A stretch of DNA of 6,950 nt from JAHJGG01 sp041658785 (lineage in GTDB: Bacteria > Patescibacteriota > Patescibacteriia > Magasanikbacterales > UBA922): contig JBAZZL010000047.1 of assembly GCA_041658785.1 (NCBI GenBank), positions 1-6,950 of the forward strand, given 5' to 3'. Under the pieces are notes generated by a model, which saw nothing but the letters and a program-made list of their open reading frames with translations, was not told the DNA's origin and ran no database searches. Position numbers and translations under genes: made by a program. Numbering within the stretch: the first letter of the stretch is position 1; the number at the start of each line of letters is the position of its first letter. Below, in pieces: positions 1 to 5,144 of this stretch.

Positions 1-357
1 ATCAAAATTTAAGGCCCTGCCCAGTTTTCCATCTTGCCAAACAGACGATAGATTCATCTGCGTCAGCGTGCCCGTATTCCCGTTTCCGCTCTGGTCATAC
101 GCCTTATTGCCATATCCCTCATCCATACTCCAATACCCGACTAATCCTAAATTGAGCGCCGGGCGGATGGTGATGGCCCCATATGCCGGCTGGACAAACG
201 CAAACGCGCTGAAAAATACTAGGAAAAAAAACGTTAAACCGAAAAACATTGTTCTACGACGGCCGGCAACGGGGTGAACGGCGCTAACCGTTTTACCAAC
301 AATTAAGACGGTAAACAGAGCTGCTACAAATATTATAAATTTTATTTTATTATTCAT
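1..357 (-). CDS. LamG-domain exported protein, N-terminal part (runs off left edge)
   Basis: The first 119 codons of a gene whose remainder lies beyond the left edge. It starts with ATG at 355-357 and has no Shine-Dalgarno sequence. The product has two hydrophobic segments, about residues 6-20 and 37-55. The second ends in QPAYGA, a plausible signal-peptidase site. A LamG-type opening follows (LGLVGYWSMDEG, about residues 70-81). LamG domains are concanavalin-A-like jelly rolls that usually bind glycans or proteins outside the cell; the ligand here is unknown. The gene is a tandem paralog of the next gene upstream (551-2857), and the leader-LamG junction is almost identical: 155-191 matches 2586-2622 over 37 bases. 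M37 (247-249) is an alternative start that would give one conventional signal peptide. Unlike its paralog, its leader has no palindromic insertion. Confidence 0.85.
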   Translation of the reverse strand, partial: MNNKIKFIIFVAALFTVLIVGKTVSAVHPVAGRRRTMFFGLTFFFLVFFSAFAFVQPAYGAITIRPALNLGLVGYWSMDEGYGNKAYDQSGNGNTGTLTQMNLSSVWQDGKLGRALNFD

Positions 358-362
358 TATCT

Positions 363-543
363 AATTTTCAATTACCAATTATCAATTTCTCCCGCCACTT
401 TAACATAATTTATTGAGGGCGGGATCCCGCTGAGGCGGTGACAATGAATTTTCAATGAAATAATTTTCAAATTAACTCTAATCTAATTGTAAATTGAAAC
501 ATTGAATCATCGAATGAAAATTGTAAATTGAAACTTGAAAATT
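363..543. repeat. A/T-rich spacer with degenerate inverted repeats around a GC-rich palindrome
   Basis: The spacer between the two LamG genes. Positions 363-387 and 519-543 are inverted repeats of 25 bases matching at 20 positions. Both arms are made of 7-bp words beginning AATT. A 16-bp direct repeat (AATTGTAAATTGAAAC) occurs at 485-500 and 519-534. The right arm ends about 7 bases from the TAG stop (551-553) of the upstream LamG gene. It resembles the S23-associated units at 5013-5144 and 6081-6571, but I see no S23 coding remnant here. The 10-mer ATTGAATCAT (501-510) also occurs at 5095-5104, over the start of the S23 remnant. Confidence 0.45.
391..430. repeat. GC-rich palindromic cluster in the spacer
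   Basis: CCCGCC (391-396) can pair with GGCGGG (418-423). The perfect 12-bp palindrome GCGGGATCCCGC (419-430) overlaps the second arm, so the two foldings exclude each other. The GC island stands out in an A/T-rich spacer. It could act as a hairpin between the two LamG genes, but no U-run follows on the minus strand, so it is not a convincing intrinsic terminator. A small repetitive element is equally possible. Confidence 0.45.
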
Positions 544-550
544 TTAATCC

Positions 551-2857
551 CTATTTCCCCATCTGATATAATCTTTTAATCTCATCCGCTGATAGGGCGC
601 GATTATATACGCGGACTTCGTCGATGGAGCCATTCCACCACCACTCGTTTGCCCCTGTGTATCCCCCGATGCGAGAATTTCCGGTATCGCCTGCAAAACC
701 AGAGGTCGTCGTCAAGGAAACGGAGACGCCGTTGTCGTAAAACTTATAGTTTGCCATCGTATCTTTGCCGCTCCCGTTGTATGTGATGACAGCATGACGC
801 CAATTATTCATCGGGGAGCCGGTCAAGGTTGCGTAGAATCTCCCCCATATGGGGGGACCGCCGCCGCCAAAGTCGACATTATTGCTACCCGCAGTATAGT
901 AGGTACGCCAATTTTGGGCAGTTTCGGTGCGAAGGGTGAGTGGGATTATATAGTTCGAAATTGCATTTACCTTACTCCAATATGAGACGGTGAACGGCTG
1001 AGTTGAATTTATCAATGGCGTGGAGTTAAGGTCCACATGATGGTTTGATGTCCCGTTAAAACTCAACGCTTGTCCGACCTTTCCGGGAGTGACGGTTGTG
1101 CCATATATTAAACCGTTATTGCCATTCCCACTGATATCGGTTGTCGTTGCCCCATAAATATCCGGTGCGTTAAAGGTCCAGAAGCCGACCAAGCCGGAGG
1201 TCAGCTGATTATTCTGCGCCACATTAACCCGCATTATCTTTTTTGAGCCATTGTATAAAGTTTGGATTTCAGCTACCGACAACGCGCGGTTGTAGACACG
1301 GACTTCGTCCAGTTTGCCATGGAAAGCGTCGTTATCAGAGGTTGTTTCGCCATTCCTGCCAATTCCGACCCTGGCGGCATTATCCGTGCCAAGCGTAACA
1401 CCGCTCAAGCTTTGCATTAATACACCGTTTATATACAAAACGGTGGAGCCAGCCTGGGCAATTACCGTAACTTGAGTCCAAATATTTAGAGGGGGCACAT
1501 AGTCAAACAAGCGGGTGCTGGCAGTATTGCCTTGAAATCTCACCTGCCCTTCGGATCCTCCGCCACTGTCTAATTGTAACGAAAAGCGCATATCACTATT
1601 CACAAAACTGTCGCGCTTGCTGATAATTGTCGGGTAACTATAATTATTAACCGGATTAATCCACGCTGAAAGGGTAAACGGCAAAGAAACATTAAAGTTG
1701 GTGCCGAGGTCCACCCATGGATTATCCTGATCAAACACGCTTGCCGTAAACTGTAGCGCTCCGCCCCTCTTGCCCGTTGTCCAACTTGGCGGATCATTTC
1801 CAACTGCAAAAATCCCATTATTCCCCATCCCGCTCATGTCGCCGGCTCGCACGCCCAAGCCCTCATCAAAACTCCAATACCCGACCAGGCCCAGATTGGT
1901 CGGTGTCTTGATGCTCGGTTTGGTTATATTAAATAAACGTTTTATTTCTACGGCCGACAACGCGCGATTGTAAATGCGGACTTCATCGATGATGCCGTCG
2001 AAGGAATCCAGCGCGGTATCGGTTGCACCAAAATATAAACCGCTGCTCGTACCGCCCGTCGGATCGTTTGTGTATGTTATAGAGCTGTGATATGTTCCGT
2101 TTAAATATAATTTGACTGTGTTGTCCGCGACGGTTCGAACAAGAATCGCATAATACCACTGTCCAGTGGAAAGATTTGTGTCAAAGGCAGATGTCTGATC
2201 GGTCCCCGCGCCATACTCGTGCTTATATTCAAGATCATTTCCTGACGTGGTGTCCCATCTTAAAACATATAGTTGGTTATTTGCCTCTGTTTCTGAAATA
2301 TCATTACCTTCCTCAATAATCCTTTTTTTATCAACTACGGAATCTGCCCTAAACCAAGCTCCAAAACTTATGTCACCAGTTATCTGGTGAGTTGAGTTTG
2401 AATTTATTGAAACATAATCATCACTCCCGTCAAAATCTAAAGCCTTGCCCATTTTACCGTCAACCCAGTTTGCTGCGGGCGTGGTTGATGAATAGACAGT
2501 GCCGGTATTCCGATTTCCGCTTTGATCATTAACCGCTGTCCCACTCCCCTCATCCATACTCCAATACCCGACCAGGCCAAGGTTCAGCGCCGGGCGGATG
2601 GTGATGGCCCCATATGCCGGCTTAAGCACAAAAAACGTTCCCAGCAATACTAGAGCATACAAAATAATACCTCTCGTCCGTATTTTACGTCTGCCGGCCT
2701 GCCCGAAATGCTTCGCCCGCCAGCAACGCTTCGCGTAGCGATGCGGGCTGGCAAATCGAAGCAGGCGGGCAACGGGGTAAACAGCGGACACAGAAGAAGC
2801 CAGGGTGAGGCCGAGGAAAAAAGTTAGTATGTAGATTGTTAATTTTATCTTTGACAC
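551..2857 (-). CDS. Exported protein with three LamG domains
   Basis: 768 residues. The GTG start (2855-2857) aligns with the paralog's ATG start (MSKIK versus MNNKIK), and a stop codon lies four codons upstream. There are two hydrophobic leader segments, about 5-25 and 64-84, the second ending in KPAYGA. Three LamG (concanavalin-A-like jelly roll) repeats follow at about 91-310, 321-537 and 554-768. Each opens with GLVG(Y/F)W and closes with a DEVR(I/V)YNRALS motif (residues 291, 517 and 747). There is no sorting motif or C-terminal anchor, so the protein is either secreted or held by an uncleaved leader. Such proteins are common in CPR genomes and are presumed surface adhesins; the ligand is unknown. 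Residues 31-54 are encoded by a palindromic insertion absent from the paralog and contain C45, apparently the only cysteine. A later start would place this insertion in the leader RNA. Confidence 0.9.
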   Translation of the reverse strand: MSKIKLTIYILTFFLGLTLASSVSAVYPVARLLRFASPHRYAKRCWRAKHFGQAGRRKIRTRGIILYALVLLGTFFVLKPAYGAITIRPALNLGLVGYWSMDEGSGTAVNDQSGNRNTGTVYSSTTPAANWVDGKMGKALDFDGSDDYVSINSNSTHQITGDISFGAWFRADSVVDKKRIIEEGNDISETEANNQLYVLRWDTTSGNDLEYKHEYGAGTDQTSAFDTNLSTGQWYYAILVRTVADNTVKLYLNGTYHSSITYTNDPTGGTSSGLYFGATDTALDSFDGIIDEVRIYNRALSAVEIKRLFNITKPSIKTPTNLGLVGYWSFDEGLGVRAGDMSGMGNNGIFAVGNDPPSWTTGKRGGALQFTASVFDQDNPWVDLGTNFNVSLPFTLSAWINPVNNYSYPTIISKRDSFVNSDMRFSLQLDSGGGSEGQVRFQGNTASTRLFDYVPPLNIWTQVTVIAQAGSTVLYINGVLMQSLSGVTLGTDNAARVGIGRNGETTSDNDAFHGKLDEVRVYNRALSVAEIQTLYNGSKKIMRVNVAQNNQLTSGLVGFWTFNAPDIYGATTTDISGNGNNGLIYGTTVTPGKVGQALSFNGTSNHHVDLNSTPLINSTQPFTVSYWSKVNAISNYIIPLTLRTETAQNWRTYYTAGSNNVDFGGGGPPIWGRFYATLTGSPMNNWRHAVITYNGSGKDTMANYKFYDNGVSVSLTTTSGFAGDTGNSRIGGYTGANEWWWNGSIDEVRVYNRALSADEIKRLYQMGK
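2697..2771. mobile_element. REP-like palindromic element inserted in frame in the LamG leader
   Basis: Nested inverted repeats: GCCTGC (2697-2702) with GCAGGC (2761-2766), TGCTTCG (2709-2715) with CGAAGCA (2757-2763), GCCAGC (2719-2724) with GCTGGC (2747-2752), and CGCT (2727-2730) with AGCG (2737-2740). Compared with the paralog at about 255-275, exactly 72 bases are added between GCCGGC and AACGGGGT. GGC stands at both edges (2696-2698 and 2768-2770), which may be a 3-bp target duplication. The insertion adds 24 residues, nine of them Arg or Lys, and keeps the frame. It has no protein-coding capacity of its own, so it would need a transposase or another activity in trans. Confidence 0.75.
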
Positions 2858-2862
2858 AGAAC

Positions 2863-2904
2863 AATTTTAAATTATAAATTTTAAATTAAACATTTAAAAT
2901 TATC
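2863..2904. repeat. Six-unit 7-bp A/T repeat array
   Basis: Six contiguous 7-bp words, mostly of the form AATTNNA, fill 2863-2904. The 11-mer AATTTTAAATT recurs with a 14-bp shift (2863-2873 and 2877-2887). The array lies just upstream of the three-LamG gene and contains that gene's best promoter candidate. The same 7-bp phasing appears in the other A/T-rich spacers of this window with different word sequences. Confidence 0.55.
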
Positions 2905-2906
2905 AA
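2878..2906 (-). promoter_or_regulatory. Candidate promoter of the three-LamG gene
   Basis: On the minus strand, TTGATA (2901-2906) and TAAAAT (2878-2883) are separated by 17 bases. Each matches five of six bases of the sigma-70 consensus. Transcription would begin near 2871, giving a leader of about 14 bases. A perfect TATAAT (2871-2876) also occurs but has no good -35 box. The A/T-rich repeat background raises the chance of coincidence. Confidence 0.4.
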
Positions 2907-2934
2907 GCCTATTCCCTCCCTCTCCACTCACCAA

Positions 2935-4233
2935 TCAACTCAAAAATTCTTTAAAAAAATTTTTTACTTTGATTGTTTTTCCGCCAACCTTAATCAGCCG
3001 CTCGTAATCCATAGATATAATTTCCGCCTCTTTAATCTTCAGCTTGTCCATCGCTTCAAGCAGTCCTTTGATTTCTCTTTTTTCAGACTCCTCATTCAGC
3101 TCCCAACACACATTCACCGCCTTCTTGATTTTTGTTCCCTGGCGGATCAAAAAATCAACTTCATTATTATCTTTCCAATAGAACAAATCATCTTGCCTTC
3201 GCCTAAATTCCAGATACACCAGGTTTTCAAATATTTTTCCCAAATTCTGTGAAAACCTAAAAGAAATTGCCGCGTAAATTCCCGGATCAATCACATAGAC
3301 CTTGCTCGGGTTGGCCCTTTGGCGCAGATAGGAATAAGCAAAAAAATCCACTGAACCGACCAGATAAACTTCCTCCGCGTATTCCAAAAATTTCGAGGCG
3401 GTAGGCTGAGAAATATTTTGTTTCTTTTCCGCTCCATACGCTGAAAATAGGGAGGCAATGTTAGTGACCAGGTTGATACAAAATTCTTTCAGCTGGCGGA
3501 CGTCCCTGATTCCGTAACGTTGAACAATATCTTTTTCAATGATTGCGGAATAATAATCCTTGAGGATTTTCAGTTTGTCTTTGCCGTTTTTAGTCAACAC
3601 AACTTGAGGAAACCCGCCATAGCGCATATATTTTTTAAAATAATTGCGCAAATCGACGCTGCCTTTGCCGGAGGTCATTTCCGCTAACAGCTTTTTTTTC
3701 TCAAAACCCAGGAATTCTTTGAAGCTTAATGGAAATATTTCATTGCTGAAAATACGGCCGGTGAGCGAGGCGCCGAATTCGCGTGACAATAATTCAGCGG
3801 ATGAGCCGGTGATATAAAATTTGATATTCTTATTGCGATCATACAAACCGCGGACAAATTTTTCCCAGCCGGCGATGAGCTGGACTTCGTCCAAAACGAT
3901 ATAGATTTTCCCGGAGGGGTTAAATTTTTCAAGATACGCGTCATAAATTTTCAAAATGAATTCCAGAGTCAAACCCGAGGCAAAAGACGGCTCTTCAAAA
4001 TTCACATAGAGCGTGTTTTCTTTTGGCGCGCCGGCGGCAATTATTTTTTCCAGTACCTGGAGCAGAATGGTTGATTTGCCGGAACGCCTGATGCCGCTGA
4101 CGACTGAGACTTCTTTTATTTGCCGCTGACGATACAATTCTTCGGCATAAAAACTTCTCGGCACGCCCGTATCCGGCTGCTGCTGCCAAAAATTCCAATA
4201 GTCTAGTATTTCGATTATCTGTTCATTATTCAT
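2935..4233 (-). CDS. AAA-type ATPase with C-terminal DUF4143 domain (COG1373 family)
   Basis: 432 residues, the usual length for this family of predicted P-loop ATPases with a nuclease-like tail. The Walker A motif is GIRRSGKST (47-55) and Walker B is YIVLDEVQ (111-118). The sensor-like TGSS lies at 142-145, followed by the family signature GRIF...PLSFKEF (159-174). A winged-helix-like stretch (about 240-295) leads into DUF4143, whose PD-(D/E)XK-like core shows E336 and EVDFLI (358-363). The position where active nucleases have lysine holds C376 (NVCWEL), so cleavage activity is doubtful. The cellular role of the family is unknown. The ATG start is supported by a strong promoter 29 bases upstream. 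The gene ends in TGA, 77 bases before the LamG gene, and has no signal peptide, unlike its exported neighbours. Confidence 0.93.
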   Translation of the reverse strand: MNNEQIIEILDYWNFWQQQPDTGVPRSFYAEELYRQRQIKEVSVVSGIRRSGKSTILLQVLEKIIAAGAPKENTLYVNFEEPSFASGLTLEFILKIYDAYLEKFNPSGKIYIVLDEVQLIAGWEKFVRGLYDRNKNIKFYITGSSAELLSREFGASLTGRIFSNEIFPLSFKEFLGFEKKKLLAEMTSGKGSVDLRNYFKKYMRYGGFPQVVLTKNGKDKLKILKDYYSAIIEKDIVQRYGIRDVRQLKEFCINLVTNIASLFSAYGAEKKQNISQPTASKFLEYAEEVYLVGSVDFFAYSYLRQRANPSKVYVIDPGIYAAISFRFSQNLGKIFENLVYLEFRRRQDDLFYWKDNNEVDFLIRQGTKIKKAVNVCWELNEESEKREIKGLLEAMDKLKIKEAEIISMDYERLIKVGGKTIKVKNFFKEFLS

Positions 4234-4256
4234 AAAATATGATTGGTGCTTTTATC

Positions 4257-4283
4257 CTAAAATACTAAAGTATATTTTAGTAT
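4257..4283. promoter_or_regulatory. Operator-like palindrome over the ATPase promoter
   Basis: ATACTAAA (4262-4269) and TTTAGTAT (4276-4283) form a perfect inverted repeat with a 6-bp centre. A second, overlapping inverted repeat pairs CTAAAATA (4257-4264) with TATTTTAG (4273-4280). Read as 8-bp half-sites, the segment is CTAAAATA, CTAAAGTA, then the inverted TATTTTAG with no spacing. It covers the -10 box and most of the promoter spacer, where a bound repressor would block RNA polymerase. The regulator is not identified. Confidence 0.5.
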
Positions 4284-4290
4284 CTGTCAA
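4262..4290 (-). promoter_or_regulatory. Promoter of the ATPase gene
   Basis: On the minus strand a perfect TTGACA -35 box (4285-4290) is followed after exactly 17 bases by TAGTAT (4262-4267, four of six consensus bases). The predicted start near 4255 leaves a leader of roughly 22 bases before the ATG at 4233. It is the best sigma-70-type promoter in the window and lies in the 69-bp gap after the 228-residue gene, so the ATPase probably has its own transcription unit. Confidence 0.6.
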
Positions 4291-4302
4291 GCCGTTTTTT
4301 TG

Positions 4303-4989
4303 TTAATTGAATGTCAGGCTCCCCAATATCCTCTCCATCTCCCCTCCATACTGCTCAAACGACGTTGCCTGATACAAATTCCCATCCGCGACAAACCAGA
4401 CCTCATGGGTTGAACCGGAGTCATTTGAGCTGTCAAAAACTAAGGCCGAAAGCGGTGAGTCCGCTACAGCAGTAGCGGTCTCTCCGCTGGGTGCCACAGC
4501 GCCGATGTCAATCCATTTCTCATTCTCAATCTTCATCTTCGGATCGGCTTTCAAGATTACTTCTTTGGAGAATTCTTCTGTTTCGTTGTAGGGCGAGATG
4601 AAAATCTGGAAACCCTCAATCCCCTGTTTAGTTCCCCCTTGATAAAGGGGGTTAGGGGGATTTGAGGAAGCGGAACCCCCCTCACCCCCCTTGTCAGGGG
4701 GGCCGGACTGCGCCTGAAGTAAAAGTATCTCCCCTTCCCCCTCCGGAAATTTGCCGAGTTTCAAGCCGGCCGGATAGCGCAAAGTGAAGCCGTAGTCAGG
4801 ATGGGTATAAACCTGCTCCTCGCCTCCCGCAACATCAGCTCCGGTAACGGAGCTTAGCTCCGTTACGGATTTAGAGTCGTCGTTTTTCAGGGCTTTTTTT
4901 ATTTCTTTCACACCGAAATAACCGGCGAGGCCGAGAACGGCAAGAATTAAAAGAATGACTAAAAATTGAGTGAGTTTATTTTTGGACAT
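4303..4989 (-). CDS. Small membrane-anchored PsbP-like protein with repeat insertions
   Basis: 228 residues. ATG start at 4987-4989, no Shine-Dalgarno. One N-terminal transmembrane segment (about 9-27) is followed by a charged stretch and a linker, then an extracytoplasmic domain from about residue 60. Its opening, HPDYGFTLRYPAGLKL, resembles PsbP/DcrB-fold proteins, which often begin with a similar Y-x-F-x-YP turn; this assignment is tentative and the function is unknown. The domain continues as FQIFISPYNETEEF, HEVWFVADG and a C-terminal helix MERILGSL. Three DNA palindromes lie inside the frame: residues 42-49 (linker), 96-119 (a double, G/C-run element encoding Gly/Pro-rich sequence between two strands) and 168-180. 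All keep the frame and probably fall in loops. It is followed by the ATPase promoter and preceded by an S23-remnant spacer. Confidence 0.8.
   Translation of the reverse strand: MSKNKLTQFLVILLILAVLGLAGYFGVKEIKKALKNDDSKSVTELSSVTGADVAGGEEQVYTHPDYGFTLRYPAGLKLGKFPEGEGEILLLQAQSGPPDKGGEGGSASSNPPNPLYQGGTKQGIEGFQIFISPYNETEEFSKEVILKADPKMKIENEKWIDIGAVAPSGETATAVADSPLSALVFDSSNDSGSTHEVWFVADGNLYQATSFEQYGGEMERILGSLTFN
4451..4488. repeat. 38-bp palindrome inside the 228-residue gene
   Basis: Arms of 17 bases (4451-4467 and 4472-4488) match at 15 positions around the loop AGCA; the two mismatches are T opposite T. The core is CCGCTAC AGCA GTAGCGG. It encodes residues 168-180 of the anchored protein (from SGETATA to DSPL). 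With no paralog to compare, insertion is inferred from the length and quality of the palindrome. Confidence 0.55.
4634..4702. repeat. Pair of opposed CCCCCTT/AAGGGGG hairpin elements in frame
   Basis: Hairpin one is CCCCCTT (4634-4640), loop GATA, AAGGGGG (4645-4651), followed by TTAGGGGG. Hairpin two is CCCCCCT (4685-4691), loop TGTC, AGGGGGG (4696-4702), preceded by AACCCCCCTCA. They are copies of one element in opposite orientation, separated by about 13 bases. C-run, A/T, C-run, G-run elements of this kind are dispersed repeats in many bacterial genomes. Here the pair encodes a Gly/Pro-rich loop (residues 96-119) without breaking the frame. Confidence 0.7.
4844..4866. repeat. Perfect 10-bp-stem palindrome in the linker of the anchored protein
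   Basis: GTAACGGAGC (4844-4853), loop TTA, GCTCCGTTAC (4857-4866): a perfect inverted repeat. It encodes residues 42-49 (VTELSSVT) in the linker after the transmembrane segment. It could be a small inserted repeat or an RNA hairpin early in the message. Confidence 0.55.
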
Positions 4990-5012
4990 ATTGTTAATTT
5001 ATTAATATATAA

Positions 5013-5144
5013 AATTTTCAATTTTCAATTACCAAATCAATGACATTTTCAGCAAACTTCGCCGTTCTTTCTTCAAGGTCGTATTTATTTGAAAATTGAA
5101 TCATTGAAAATTAATTGAAAATTGGTTATTGAAAATTGAAAATT
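5013..5144. mobile_element. Decayed inverted-repeat unit with S23 remnant
   Basis: Inverted repeats of 23 bases at 5013-5035 and 5122-5144 match at 22 positions. Both are built from 7-bp words (TTTTCAA and its complement). The right arm overlaps the TAA stop (5143-5145) of the thrombospondin type 3 gene. The left arm ends 23 bp short of the 228-residue gene's ATG. The interior holds the beginning of a four-helix-bundle gene and then stops. The design matches the intact unit at 6081-6571, with different repeat words, so I read it as a deleted relative. Confidence 0.5.
5018..5104 (-). pseudogene. Truncated N-terminus of a four-helix-bundle (S23-type) protein
   Basis: A 28-codon frame starting with ATG at 5102-5104 and ending in TGA at 5018-5020. 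Residues 8-23 read YDLEERTAKFAENVID, which is the usual first-helix opening of free-standing S23/four-helix-bundle proteins. Full members run about 115-125 residues, so only the first helix remains. The last codons and the stop lie inside the left inverted repeat, so the deletion joined helix one directly to the repeat arm. It is not a close copy of the intact S23 gene at 6125-6493, so it came from another member of the family. It is almost certainly non-functional, although a short peptide cannot be excluded. Confidence 0.6.

Noticed and set aside
391..430. Intrinsic terminator between the LamG genes
   Set aside because: A GC-rich stem is present but no run of T follows on the minus strand, and the alternative palindrome competes with it.
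485..546. Short CRISPR-like repeat array
   Set aside because: The 16-bp repeat occurs only twice with an 18-base gap and is part of the 7-bp A/T word pattern; no cas genes are present.
842..855. 14-bp palindrome CCCCCATATGGGGG in the third LamG domain
   Set aside because: It encodes part of a Gly/Pro turn in the domain and has short arms and no flanking repeat, so chance in a glycine-rich segment is adequate.
2935..4233. TGA read as glycine (SR1/Gracilibacteria code)
   Set aside because: TGA ends the ATPase at the expected family length and no long frame has an internal TGA, so the standard code fits.
4290..4302. Terminator from the seven-base A/T run near 4295-4301
   Set aside because: On the minus strand this is an A-run and no hairpin precedes it.
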